From: Heliopora coerulea
Taxonomy: Eukaryota; Cnidaria; Anthozoa; Scleralcyonacea; Helioporidae
Direction of reading: 5' to 3'
Assembly (NCBI GenBank): GCA_030142905.1
Contig: JASJOG010000578.1
Coordinates: 1-64,000, forward strand
Length of the DNA: 64,000 bases
Shown piece by piece: positions 11,995 through 22,072 of the stretch. The position numbers and the translations under genes are program-made. Below the pieces are notes generated by a model, which worked only from the letters and a program-made list of their open reading frames with translations, was not told the DNA's origin and did no database searches. Each line of letters begins with the position of its first letter. Within the stretch, counting starts at the first letter, position 1.

Positions 11995-12612
11995 TTGTTA
12001 TTTGGCAGCTGAAAATAGAGCTGGTACCCCAACCAGAAGATCTGAGAGAAATAGAAATTACAAGCAACTGTACTGTGAGGTTATTGATTGTATTGTTGGC
12101 ATGCTTTGTGAAAGATTTAATGATGCAGAAAGTTTTTCATTCGTTGATTTAGTCAATCCTAAAGTCTTTATACAGTGGAAGGAAAGTGTCCCTAATGATA
12201 AATTTCAACAACTTAATAATAAATATGGCCCTCTTTTTGACATCCCTAAGCTTGTGAGTCAACTGGTTTTGTTTACCAAGATCATGATTTTGTTAAAGAA
12301 AACCCCATGGAGCTTTTAGAATATATTTACCTCATTAATATTCAGCAATGTATTCCAGAATGTGTTAAGTTACTTAAACTCAATGCAGTCATAGCTGTTT
12401 CCAGTGCATCAGGTGAAAGATCTTTTTCATGTTTGAAGCGAGTCAAAACTTACTTAAGAAACTCTATGGGGGATGAACGACTAGGTTCATTGTGCAGAAT
12501 ATCTGTACATAAAGATATTTTGAAGCAACATGAGGATAAGAAGAAACTGCGTAACTGTATCCTTGCAAAGTTTATTCAGAAGCCTAGAAGGCTTAATTTT
12601 AGGTACAAATAG
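11995..12612 (+). pseudogene. hAT transposase C-terminal fragment (dimerisation domain)
   Basis: The frame 12002-12319 carries a helical region (PKVFIQWKESVPNDKFQQL). The frame 12307-12612 carries the hAT dimerisation signature: AVIAVSSASGERSFSCLKR, then LRNSMGDERL and a basic tail. The two frames join if one base is skipped near 12280-12290, where the second frame reads KENPMELLEYI upstream of its ATG, so there is a frameshift. The DDE catalytic part and BED finger are missing. It resembles transposases related to THAP0/P52rIPK-type proteins. No terminal inverted repeats were found next to it. Confidence 0.75.
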
Positions 12613-12639
12613 GTTTGGCCTTTGTGGAGTGTTTAAATT

Positions 12640-13585
12640 TTTTTAGTTTGAACTACACATGGTTTTTAAAGAAAAAAAATACTGGAAATTTGAGTTATGA
12701 ATATGAATTCAATATTTCCAAATAAAATAAATTGTGCCTTACACACGCTGTGATTGGTCAATTACTGTGTTTGCACAACTTCGTGCACTCCAAAATGCCA
12801 AACACAATCATCAATCCTGGGAAGAGAAATGTTTTACCAAGATTTAAATACAGGATTTGGATCTCACATGATGGCTTATTGAATATTTTAAAGGAAAATG
12901 ATAAAAACAAAATCTCAAGTTTGATGGTGTACCTACTTGTCTAATGCCTATTAAAGCTCAGCAAAATGCTGCAAGCACTTTTGACAAAGGCAAGCAATTT
13001 CAACAAGAGAACTCTTAAATTGGCTTTTGAAATTGTATTGAAAGCTACCTAAATCCTCTCCTCACAACAAGGAAAGAACAATGTTCAAGTCAACCCACTA
13101 TTCAAAAAGTCGAATATGATGTTTATGCCAAAGTAAAACAAGTGTCTTAAACAAGAAAGAACGTGAAGACCAGAGAAATCCAACAAGATCATCTATGAGC
13201 AGTACTGCTGCCAAAAGCAGTACATCCTCCAAGCAAACCAAATGCAAATGGTAGTTTTGAAAAATGTTTTCAGGATGCTCCATCAGTACAGTTATTATTT
13301 TCTTTATATAAAGATGATCACCACCCATAACTTTGTTGTATGAGGTTAAAACATGAGTGGGAGGGGGGGTAAAGGGTTAGAAGAAGACTGGGATGAGATG
13401 AAAAATCCATGAAATATCCCATATTGTCTCCCATTTCTAACCAAACTCCTCTTAAAGCTTTAAGAGCTGTGAGGGTGAGAATCTGGCACCTTAAAACCAG
13501 ACTGTTCATAATTCTAAGCTTCTTTTTGGAGGCTGTCCATGTCGGAATCATGAATTTACCTGCAACTGATATTCATGTTTCCTAG
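12640..13585. other. Non-coding DNA after the hAT remnant
   Basis: No supported gene. Frames at 12732-12944 and 13098-13551 are short and unrecognised. 13500-13560 (..LLEAVHVGIMNLPAT on the plus strand) could be the tail of a PLE reading frame next to the hammerhead at 13591, but is too short to call. Confidence 0.35.
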
Positions 13586-13590
13586 ACATG

Positions 13591-13623
13591 CTGATGAGCC
13601 CTGACATTGGGCGAAACAGCTGT
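13591..13623 (+). ncRNA. Hammerhead ribozyme core (PLE-type)
   Basis: CTGATGA is followed by a perfect 4-bp stem II (GCCC/GGGC, 7-nt loop), then GAAAC, then AGCT, then GTA. This fits the hammerhead consensus CUGANGA..GAAA..UH. Stem III (ACAGCTGT) is fully self-complementary, so it could form either a tiny hairpin or an intermolecular duplex. Flanking stem I pairing is weak, so this copy may be inactive or a solo fragment. Confidence 0.6.
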
Positions 13624-13929
13624 ATTAAAATTTATATTAATGATTTTGTCATCGATTTCAACTTGTCTTAAGAAACCATAAAATATGAACAATACAATTA
13701 GGCTAGATTAGCCACTTAAGTGACTTAACCACCTTCATGTGATTGAAAAATTGCAATATTGAATTAAGGATGAAATACTGTGGTTGATGGAATATTCATG
13801 TGATCACAATATTTAAACTTGCAGCTAATTCTGAAATTATTTTGGCATTACCTTTAAAAAAACTTTTAGTTTCTTTTTAACAAACAGTTTTTATATGTTC
13901 CATTTATGAGATATTTCACTCTGAAATTG

Positions 13930-14060
13930 CAGGGAATGGCCATTTTAGGGTTGTAAATTTAAAAAATTTCCCAGGGGACCATACCCCCGGACCCCCCTAG
14001 TTGCTTTCCATTTCTGAAAAGCAGGACTAAAGTATCTAACCCTAGCTACGCCATTGTGCC
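13930..14060. repeat. Fragment of a hAT-like MITE end
   Basis: Contains GGGGACCATACCCCCGGACC and ends AACCCTAGCTACGCCATTG, the reverse of the hAT-type terminus CARTGGCGTAGC. Only one end is visible. Confidence 0.4.
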
Positions 14061-14214
14061 TCCATATAGACTAGTACATTGTAAGTTTTAAACAGACACA
14101 CTGAAACAGGACCTTCATCACCATCTGTGACCATGTCACTATATAAAGGAAAAGTTATAAAAACCAGTTCATAAAAAACTTCATATTTTGAATTTTCCTG
14201 GTATCAATATTAAA

Positions 14215-14640
14215 CAGGGTTCATACTGATGAAAGATCACAAAATTCCAGGTGTTTTCCAGGGTAGCAACGCTACTTTTCCAGGATCCAACCCCTAGTTT
14301 TCTTTGGCAAAAAGAACAAGAATGTAATCTTCCTTATGACAACAGTACAACATTATTTTGTTGGTTTCAATATAAGAATTAAGCAATAATGAACTCGCGA
14401 CTCGATTCAGTTTGGATTTGACAGAAAAGCAAGGACAAAAGCAAACACATCTATTTTGTGTATGAAAAAAGGAACTTTTGTGAATGTACGAATTGGCAAG
14501 TCTGGATTATCCAGGTTCAAATTCTTTACAAAATTCCAGGAGGATTCCAGGAGAATTACAGGAGTACCCAGAAAACAGCTGTTTTTCCAGGAGTTTTCCA
14601 GGGCCCTGGAATTAACCGTATTAAGGGCTGAGAGCGACTG
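14215..14640. repeat. TTCCAGG-rich MITE fragment
   Basis: Begins CAGGGTTCATACTGATG, similar to the CAGGGTTCGTACA terminus at 52136, and contains many TTCCAGG words on both sides. The matching right terminus is not found here. Confidence 0.45.
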
Positions 14641-14721
14641 AGGTGCCGGTGAACACAAGCTAAATTGTACTCGAAAAAATCGTTTATACATTACCAAACT
14701 AATAAAAAAGTAATCACTTAC

Positions 14722-14814
14722 CTCCTCTTCAATAGATTCAGAAATGTAAAGAAAATCGTCCTCATACTTTTCCAAATTCAGCAGATTTAGTGAGCCAACT
14801 TTGGTTTTCGCCAT
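14722..14814 (-). CDS. Probable first coding exon, unknown protein
   Basis: ATG at 14814 opens 31 codons (MAKTKVGSLNLLNLEK.. to ..SESIEEE), ending exactly at a consensus donor GAG|GTAAGTG (phase 0). The peptide is acidic at its end and predicted helical. The frame also extends upstream of this ATG without a good context, so the ATG is inferred. The next exon should lie at lower coordinates on the minus strand, but none could be identified. I do not recognise the protein. Confidence 0.5.
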
Positions 14815-15249
14815 ATTGTTTCTAGTTGAAATGCGCTGAGTATACCCTCCAAGAACATGGCGGACGCGGACATGCGCAGTTAAAAAAGTGTGACAAGTTT
14901 TCTCTCGAGTGGGACTTCTGGTTAATTCTTTATTCTGTGCCACTGCTCTAGGGTCTAGATGTTTCACCTAATGTCGGTTTGCCAACGGTCGTTAAAAAAA
15001 GAAAGTGCCTTCCTTGTCGTCGCCTGGCAGATTAATTCTTTATTTTTGTTTCTCACGTTTCGTTGGTTAACTTTTTGTCACGTGAGTCCTTTTCGTATAA
15101 GACCTCAGGTTGTTCTCACGCTTATTATAATGATATTCATCGTACGCGCAGAGTTCTTAATATGATGTGTATCGTCGTATAAACGTCGACTCTACAGGTG
15201 TTTATTTTCGTTTGATCTGTGCATCTTATTATATTGATGATAATCATCA

Positions 15250-15455
15250 AATTGAGTTTGGGATTAGGGTTTCGATTAGGGTTAGGATTTGGGTTAGGAT
15301 AAGGATTAGGATTTGCGTTAGGGTTAGGATAAGGATTAGGATTTGGGTTAGGATTAGGGTTACGGTTAGGATTAGAGTTAGGTTTAGGATTAGGATTAGG
15401 ATAAAGGTTAGTATTTAGGGTTACATGACCCTAATCATAACCCTAATCCTAACAC
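15250..15455 (+). repeat. Degenerate telomere-like array
   Basis: Mixed TTAGGG, GGATTAGG, GGGTTAGGAT and AAGGATTAGG units over about 170 bp, then reversed CCCTAATC units at 15428-15460. This is an interstitial telomere-like or minisatellite array with a strand switch at about 15425. Confidence 0.8.
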
Positions 15456-15893
15456 TAATCAAGAAAAAACTTCGTTACAAATTCGCAACGAAGTTTTCCA
15501 AATGTGCAACATTATCGTTAAAAACTCCAAGCAAGTTAGAAATTCAAAGTAGAATCACTCAATGTAGTTTCCCTGTAACAAGTGGTATCCCTCATCAGCA
15601 TGCAAACTGTCCTAATTCAGCTTCTTATATTGTTCATAGGATCACCTTAGACCAAACAGAATCCCGTTTGAGGTTCAATTTGGTGTGATCCTCCTTCATT
15701 ACTACGTTCAAGAGCCATTTAGACCAGTGTAGATTCTGAAAAGAGAACAGTCCTGAGCTCTAAGGACGAATGACACAAGTTAGGGAAGATGGAAGGTGCG
15801 TAGCAACTCGCAAACCCTGCACGTCAATGGTTAACCTCATTGACTGTTGCATTATATATGCGGTAATTATAAATTTAAAAAACACGAGAATAC

Positions 15894-15942
15894 TTTTCAA
15901 AGACATGTTTCGGCAAGACTTATGCCATCTTCAGTTTACAAG
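15894..15942 (-). ncRNA. Hammerhead ribozyme, minus-strand copy of the PLE dimer
   Basis: Exact mirror of the plus-strand motif at 18093-18141 (core 15902-15934). Confidence 0.65.
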
Positions 15943-16078
15943 ATGATGTTTGCAAGGCTTTAAATAAGAATTATAGTATGAATAAATTAACTAATTACAA
16001 TGAAGATATGTTAGATGATTAATTACAATGACAGTGTGTTGTGTGAGGATTAACGGAGGCGGTATCAGACGATAATTA

Positions 16079-17014
16079 CTAGCAGAGGAAGGTGTTGATA
16101 TGTTGCATTTGTGTGTTTAATTCTGGTTTTTTATTTTGGATGTGAATAGCTTCTTTCAATTTGAGTGTGAAAGTGGTTTTGGCCGAATCTAAAATTTTAA
16201 AGCAGTTAGGTGTGTAATGGTTTTTGCAGTTTATAGAGTTATTGAGGTGTTTAAAGATGTGAGAACTTCGATCAGTTAAAGTGTGCTCTTTGATCCGCGT
16301 TGAGAAATGGCGAGAGGTTTCACCAATGTAGCAGGAATTACATCCCGCACAAGTAAATTCATAAACTACGAATGATTTAAGAGCTGTGGGAATCGGGTCC
16401 TTGAAACTGAAAAAAGTTTTGATTTTGAAAGTAGAGAACACTAGTTTGATGTTAAGGTCTTTACAGAAACGTTTACACAATTGTCTTATTTTGATTTGGG
16501 TAAGTCTAGAATAATTACCAATGTAAGGGAGTTTGAGATAGTGGATATTGGTATTTTCCATGTTGTTGGAAACATTTTTGTCAGGGTTTTGTCTGGGTGT
16601 CCTTAAATATTGTTTTGTGATTTTGTCAATAAAGTGCGAAGGAAAACAATTACGTTTGAGAATTTCTGACAGTTTGTTGAGATCTTTGTTTAAGCCGGCG
16701 TTGGTATTGTTAATTTTGAATGTCCTGTGAACGAGAGTGCGAATTAGACCTGTTTTGTAGTTTAGCGGCGTGAAACTGAAAAAATTTGTTAAAAGTCCAG
16801 TATAGGTTTTTTTACGAAAGACAGAAGTGACACAAACGTTGGACGAATTATCTACTAAAACATCAAGGAAGGGAAGTTTACCATTTAACTGTTTTTCGTG
16901 AGTGAATTTTATGTTCGGATGTTGAGCGTTGATGTAATCAAAGAATAACATAGCGTCGTGTTCGTTGTCAAATAAACAAAAAATGTCATCAACATATCTG
17001 CGGTAAATTGAGAT
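16079..17014 (-). pseudogene. PLE reverse transcriptase/GIY-YIG fragment, left copy
   Basis: Identical in sequence to the plus-strand copy at 17021-17956; see that entry. Reading is open from the palindrome spacer to the stop at 16079. Confidence 0.85.
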
Positions 17015-17020
17015 ATTCGA

Positions 17021-17956
17021 ATCTCAATTTACCGCAGATATGTTGATGACATTTTTTGTTTATTTGACAACGAACACGACGCTATGTTATTCTTTGATTA
17101 CATCAACGCTCAACATCCGAACATAAAATTCACTCACGAAAAACAGTTAAATGGTAAACTTCCCTTCCTTGATGTTTTAGTAGATAATTCGTCCAACGTT
17201 TGTGTCACTTCTGTCTTTCGTAAAAAAACCTATACTGGACTTTTAACAAATTTTTTCAGTTTCACGCCGCTAAACTACAAAACAGGTCTAATTCGCACTC
17301 TCGTTCACAGGACATTCAAAATTAACAATACCAACGCCGGCTTAAACAAAGATCTCAACAAACTGTCAGAAATTCTCAAACGTAATTGTTTTCCTTCGCA
17401 CTTTATTGACAAAATCACAAAACAATATTTAAGGACACCCAGACAAAACCCTGACAAAAATGTTTCCAACAACATGGAAAATACCAATATCCACTATCTC
17501 AAACTCCCTTACATTGGTAATTATTCTAGACTTACCCAAATCAAAATAAGACAATTGTGTAAACGTTTCTGTAAAGACCTTAACATCAAACTAGTGTTCT
17601 CTACTTTCAAAATCAAAACTTTTTTCAGTTTCAAGGACCCGATTCCCACAGCTCTTAAATCATTCGTAGTTTATGAATTTACTTGTGCGGGATGTAATTC
17701 CTGCTACATTGGTGAAACCTCTCGCCATTTCTCAACGCGGATCAAAGAGCACACTTTAACTGATCGAAGTTCTCACATCTTTAAACACCTCAATAACTCT
17801 ATAAACTGCAAAAACCATTACACACCTAACTGCTTTAAAATTTTAGATTCGGCCAAAACCACTTTCACACTCAAATTGAAAGAAGCTATTCACATCCAAA
17901 ATAAAAAACCAGAATTAAACACACAAATGCAACATATCAACACCTTCCTCTGCTAG
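17021..17956 (+). pseudogene. PLE reverse transcriptase (C-terminal) plus GIY-YIG endonuclease
   Basis: Open from the spacer (17021) to the stop at 17956, 311 residues with no start of its own. RT motif C (YRRYVDDIF, YVDD at 17039-17050) is followed by the thumb region. The first in-frame ATG (17084) gives a 290-aa product. In that numbering VYEFTCAGC lies near 196-204, YIGET at 208-212, R219 and the KEAIHI segment with the likely catalytic Glu near 268. That order is the PLE-type GIY-YIG domain. RT motifs 1-B (including the first catalytic Asp) are lost by 5' truncation, so no active RT can be made, but the endonuclease part is undamaged. Confidence 0.85.
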
Positions 17957-18092
17957 TAATTATCGTCTGATACCGCCTCCGTTAATCCTCACACAACACA
18001 CTGTCATTGTAATTAATCATCTAACATATCTTCATTGTAATTAGTTAATTTATTCATACTATAATTCTTATTTAAAGCCTTGCAAACATCAT

Positions 18093-18141
18093 CTTGTAAA
18101 CTGAAGATGGCATAAGTCTTGCCGAAACATGTCTTTGAAAA
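18093..18141 (+). ncRNA. Hammerhead ribozyme near the PLE terminus
   Basis: The core 18101-18133 reads CTGAAGA, stem II GGC/GCC with a long loop, GAAAC, AT, GTC. Stem I can pair GTAAA (just 5') with TTTG just 3' of the predicted cleavage after GTC. Stem III is ACATGT, self-complementary, with only a 2-nt loop if formed in cis. Minimal hammerheads of this kind are known in PLEs, where short stem III favours dimeric activity. Confidence 0.7.
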
Positions 18142-18339
18142 GTATTCTCGTGTTTTTTAAATTTATAACTATCCTTTTGCTAACCAGAAGTTTTGGAAGC
18201 ATATGCGGTAATGTTCGCACCGAATGTGGTGCTAATTAAGTCCTCACCTTTTTTGATGTAATAAAGGTTATACCGGAAGAAAAGATATATATAGGCTGAA
18301 AAAAGAAGCGAGTTAACCCTCCGCCTACAAGCATCTTCT

Positions 18340-18600
18340 CACACCACAGCGAGATCGGACACCCGGTTTCCCCTAATGATTTTACCATATAATCTACCTT
18401 GTCGTCTAATTCTATCACTGAGCTTCTTATCAGGGAAAGTCTTTTGATCAAAAAACTTAATCCATCTCTTAACATTAACATCAGCTCTTTATCGCTTACT
18501 CTCTTTTAATTCCTTAGCCTCACTACTGTTATATGCTCTGTCTTTTACTTCCTCTTTGGCTTTTCTTTCCAACGGCAACAATAAGATTATATTGAACTCT
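18340..18600 (-). pseudogene. Possible decayed coding segment, unknown
   Basis: A minus-strand frame reads a charged segment (ERKAKEEVKDRAYNSSEAK), a single stop near 18500, then WIKFFDQKTFPDKKLSDR and more basic residues. Composition is protein-like across the stop. Another frame (18236-18481) is also open. I do not recognise either one. Confidence 0.25.
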
Positions 18601-18738
18601 GGCAGAAAAATATATTTTACGTCCGGAAGGGGTTATTCTTTAAAATGGTAGGACAAGGGCGGTGCATTCCATTGACTCGTTGCCAAAATTTCGGGGTTGA
18701 ACAAAGGAAAATATTGATTACTTATTAACCGAGTGTGA

Positions 18739-18812
18739 GGTCTATACGGGAAAGTATTTGCCCGAGGTCTGTGCGGAGAAAACCCGAGGGCAAGTAATTT
18801 CCCGTACAGACC
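18739..18812. repeat. Foldback repeat
   Basis: GGTCTATACGGGAAAGTATT at 18739 pairs with AATTTCCCGTACAGACC ending at 18812. The inner GCCCGAGG/CCCGAGGGC also pairs. It is a hairpin of a dispersed element. Confidence 0.6.
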
Positions 18813-18899
18813 GAACAAACTAGGTTAATAAGGAATTTATTATATGGCTTTTGATTCCTTTTTTCATCGCTTTTAACGACGTTTTGTGTTCATGAATTA

Positions 18900-19885
18900 T
18901 TGGCTTAGGTTTAGCTCCTTGTTTTTACGTATTACTTCGTGGTTTTTTTGCATCTATTCATCTTGTTTTCTGCTTAAAATTATCGTTGAGAACATTTAAC
19001 TTCTGTTTTCGTAGTTTGTTTTTATAAATCTTCTCTAAAACGTACCTGAATCTTGATTGTTTTTCTTCAAATCAACTCGGACATTTTCCCGCCAAAACTA
19101 GCCGGTCTGTACGAAAAACTTATTGCACGGCTCGGCAGCCAATCAGCGTGCGTCATTTTGCGTACAGATCGGCATACAGACTTTGTTTGAGTTAGCATAC
19201 TCGCGAAGACCGATACCCGCGAAGAAATGAATTCAGATACACTTAACTCTTTCTGTACATGTCTCTCTTAAGCGGAGTAAAATCATCTGGTTTTAGCCAG
19301 AGTAAAATATATTAGGTTTGTCCCGAAGAAAAAAAGTTAACTGAAACCAGTTTAACTTTTTTTCTATCCAGGGGTCTTTGGCGTATAAAATAACGTAGCG
19401 TTTGCCTGAAGGACACTCGTTCCATCTCCTTCTGGACCTCCAAAATCGTTTTGTTGGGTAAAGGAATTGGACGAAGGTCCACTTCTCATCTGCAGGATTG
19501 CCAAGCTTCTTCATGAAGAACATCTGGGATCAGCGACTCAAAAATCCAGTCAAGATTGTCACGGTCTCCCGCCCACTAGGGATAATGGTGATTCTAAAAG
19601 CCTCGATCGGGTATGGGGTAAATAATTGAATATATTTTACCGAATAAATCCTCGATTGTTAATATAGTTTTATTTTAAAGTATTCGACGACTTAACATTT
19701 TGGCTGATACCCAGCCGCACTAAGAGTTTAACTTGTCAGCAGAAATTCAATCGTGAATGAAACAAATACTTGGGTCAACTAAACATTTCACTTGTCCATA
19801 GTTGCCCAATTGTTGAGGTTATAGCCACGGTTCGAGTTAATTCCTGGTTTTATCCTTTGATATTGGATTTTGGGCAGTTGGCTTT
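18900..19885. other. Non-coding DNA downstream of the galaxin-like exons
   Basis: No supported gene. 19125-19185 (CGGCAGCCAATCAGCGTGCG) shares a repeat word with 52790-52830. The galaxin-like gene's 3' UTR should lie in the upper part of this stretch, but no clear AATAAA was assigned. Confidence 0.35.
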
Positions 19886-20034
19886 TTAGGGCTTGACGGT
19901 ATAATAACTGCAGCATTTGGCCGTTTTCGTGTAGTAATAGAAGTAACCGCAGAAGCTGTAGTAAGGTCTTGTTGAGTAAACTTTACCGCAGCAGCAGAGC
20001 TGAGTGTTCGGGTTGTAAGTTTTGTTACCACAAT
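19886..20034 (-). CDS. Galaxin-like protein, terminal exon
   Basis: After an acceptor (CTTCCTAG) the minus strand encodes 48 residues plus TAA. Two bases of a split codon come first, then CGNKTYNPNTQLCCCGKVYS, a tyrosine-rich middle, CC near the end and YYTVKP. The motif CG..(T/S)YNP.TQ.CC.GK, with repeated di-cysteines, is typical of galaxin repeats, secreted Cys-rich proteins first found in coral skeletal matrix. The split codon fits the exon at 21494-21549 (phase 1). Only the end of the protein is visible; signal peptide and other repeats would lie upstream at higher coordinates. A different small secreted Cys-rich protein cannot be excluded. Confidence 0.55.
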
Positions 20035-20965
20035 CTAGGAAGACAAGATGATAATTTAGAGTTATAATGGGGTATACTTCTAATGGAGTAATGCTGTATA
20101 AGAATGTCTTTTGTATGAGTAGAAATTTACAAGCAAACTCATAAAAACGTTCGGCCAATGACCTAATTTAAAAGTATCCATTGTATAAAAATAAATGGGA
20201 TATTGGATATGTGACTAGGTTATGGTAATCCGATTTTGTTCGTCATGTTTCCCTTATAAAAATACTGGTTATTAGAACTAGTGCCAGTCAGGTTTGACAT
20301 GAATTTTTTTTAAACAATAATGATACACTGAGGTCAAAGATTTGGTCAAATCAAAGCCCATGAAGTACAGGGCAAAGTATTTTGGATGAATCAAACAGAA
20401 TCACATGATTTTATTTTTCTTCTTTGTTGTTTTTTATTTAACTCATAAAGAGGCAAAGCTCATTTCTTTGACAAGTAAAATCATCTGGCATTAGCCAGAG
20501 TGAAATATTAAAGTGTGCCTTTGCCCCTTAATGGGTTAAGGAGATGGCTGTTTAATCAACTCTTTCCTGTCCGAGACATCTCCCCTTCATTAGTAAGTTC
20601 TTTGGTGTTAGCTGGAGTAGAATTAAAAAGTCGGGTAGGAACCAGGAAGGTTTAAGAGGCTAGGGTTGTCCCTTTGATGAGTGAAATCATCTGGCGTTAG
20701 CTAGAGCAAAATTTTGAAGTGTTTTTGAAATTTTTTTTCATCCTGAAAAGAGCAGTTATGGGCCAAATTTTAGGAAAGTAAGACCCCTCATATCCTTAAG
20801 TTGTACTGCCACGTGTTTTGATATAAGTGAAGTGTAATGAGTAAAGTTTTTTGTTGGTGAATAATGATTACCGTACTGATAGTTTAGAAATTGAGTTAAA
20901 GGCTAACATGCGAGAACATGACTTCAAAAACTTGTCGACTATTGCCATTTCACTAAGCTTAGCAG

Positions 20966-21366
20966 CAGTGGCGTAGCCAGGGGCAAACCGTGAGGAAGGG
21001 AGTTGGCAGCTGTTGTCACTGAAATATATTCGACCCCCTGGAAAAAAACTAATTTCTCCATAGAACCTTTGAATTACTTAATCATATGCAGCGTATGATC
21101 CACTTATTTCCCACAATCTTTAAAAGAGAATGAACTGAAAATTTATCTTACAAACGGAAAACTTTGTCATGTCGTCCAATTTTGGTTGTAAGTTAATGAT
21201 TATAAGTTAATAATTGGACTGCATGTTAACTCACCATGCCACGTGAATATAGTCCTTCTCCCCATAAGTTTCTCAACAGATTTAGCATTTTCTCCAGGAT
21301 GGCCTTGGAGGCAGTTGGAGGGGGTACAACTGCCCACTCTTGCTCCCCCTTGGCTACCGGCAACTG
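20966..21366. mobile_element. Non-autonomous hAT element (MITE)
   Basis: The left end CAGTGGCGTAGCCAGGGGCA and the right end, whose reverse complement is CAGTTGCCGGTAGCCAAGGG, match the common hAT terminus CAGTGGCGTAGCC. About 400 bp with no coding. Flanks CTTAGCAG and CTTACGAT agree only in part, so the TSD is decayed or the ends are misplaced. It lies in the intron between the two galaxin-like exons. Confidence 0.65.
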
Positions 21367-21493
21367 CTTACGATGTCTGCATTATACAAGCAGAAGTCCT
21401 ATCATTCTATGAGTGAATTCCAACATTATCAATGAAATTAATGATATATATTCTGATTTCCTATTGAATCTAAGAGAGCACAGTCGTACTTAC

Positions 21494-21549
21494 TGTAGTA
21501 TGGACAGTACGGGAAATGGTAGTCACAGACCCAACGACCAGTACATGTG
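21494..21549 (-). CDS. Galaxin-like protein, penultimate exon
   Basis: A 56-bp exon bounded by CTGTTCAG and GTAAGTACG encodes 18 whole codons, TCTGRWVCDYHFPYCPYY, with one extra base at each end. Its phase joins the exon ending at 20034, giving ..CPYY-N-CGNK... Cys spacing suits a secreted disulphide-rich protein. The intron to the next exon is 1459 bp. No earlier exon was recognised. Confidence 0.5.
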
Positions 21550-21750
21550 CTGAACAGAAACAATTAAAGAGCCGTGAATATTTTACAAGTAGTCTGTAAT
21601 GTCCGGATTCTAGCGCATTTTCTGAATTTTAATGAGCTTTCGAAAATTGATGAAGTCATCACCAATTTTGATTGATGACGTCATCACTTGTCAATCATTC
21701 TAAAATTGTTGTGTGACCACACCCATTTCCCAAATCTGGTTCAAACCGGA

Positions 21751-21847
21751 TTCTCGAAATCAGTCAAATTCATCACATTCTCGAAATCAGTCAAATTCAT
21801 CATATTCTCGAAATCAATCAAATTTCTAACATTCTCAAAATCATTAT
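21751..21847 (+). repeat. 27-bp minisatellite
   Basis: The word TTCTC(G/A)AAATCA recurs at 21751, 21778, 21805 and 21832, exactly 27 bp apart, with TCAAATTCATCA(C/T)A between. It ends next to the ATG of the 72-codon frame. Confidence 0.85.
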
Positions 21848-21853
21848 AAATAA

Positions 21854-22072
21854 ATGGGTAATTGTATTTCAAAAACAAAAAGTAAAAATAATACACACAC
21901 TTCACATATTGAAAATCATATTGAAAATTCTAAAAATAGAAAATCAAATTCAAATATTGATATAAATCTTCATGGTTATCCACCAATAAATTTTAGAAAA
22001 GTTCAAAAAAGTGGTTTTAGAATTGATGCTCATGTTGATATTGGTCGTTTTAGGATGCATGCTTCTAAGTAA
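21854..22072 (+). CDS. Small putative myristoylated protein, unknown
   Basis: A 72-codon frame with a real ATG starts MGNCISKTKSK. Gly2, Ser6 and Lys7 fit the N-myristoylation consensus, Cys4 is a possible palmitoylation site, and the following Lys cluster would favour membrane binding. The middle is Asn/His/Ser/Lys rich; the end (FRKVQKSGFRIDAHVDIGRF) is basic. TATAAATAAATG overlaps the start, too close to be a normal TATA box. AATAAA lies near 22227, about 155 nt after the stop. Codons are A/T-ended. It sits on the strand opposite the galaxin-like gene. The family is unknown and it may be a chance frame. Confidence 0.35.
   Translation: MGNCISKTKSKNNTHTSHIENHIENSKNRKSNSNIDINLHGYPPINFRKVQKSGFRIDAHVDIGRFRMHASK

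Larger units (their letters stand above)
15867..18168. repeat. Perfect 1148-bp inverted repeat with 6-nt spacer
   Basis: Left arm 15867-17014, spacer 17015-17020, right arm 17021-18168. Symmetry breaks at 15866/18169 (A against C). Confidence 0.95.
15856..18212. mobile_element. Penelope-like element inserted as an inverted dimer
   Basis: Two head-to-head copies of a 5'-truncated PLE form a palindrome with axis x + y = 34035. Arms 15867-17014 and 17021-18168 are 1148 bp each and look identical, with a 6-nt spacer (ATTCGA). The direct repeat ATATGCGGTAAT lies at 15856-15867 and 18201-18212 and reads as a 12-bp TSD. Between the right arm and its TSD copy is a 32-nt one-sided extension (18169-18200). 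Each arm encodes the RT motif C to GIY-YIG part and ends in a hammerhead motif. The TSD around the whole unit argues for a single integration of a dimer rather than an assembly fold-back. PLEs are known for 5' truncation, tandem or inverted partial copies and pseudo-LTRs. Confidence 0.9.

Noticed and set aside
15867..18168. PLE palindrome as an assembly or library fold-back artefact
   Set aside because: A 12-bp direct repeat flanks the whole palindrome and a one-sided extension lies outside the symmetry, which a fold-back artefact would not create. Still worth confirming with reads.
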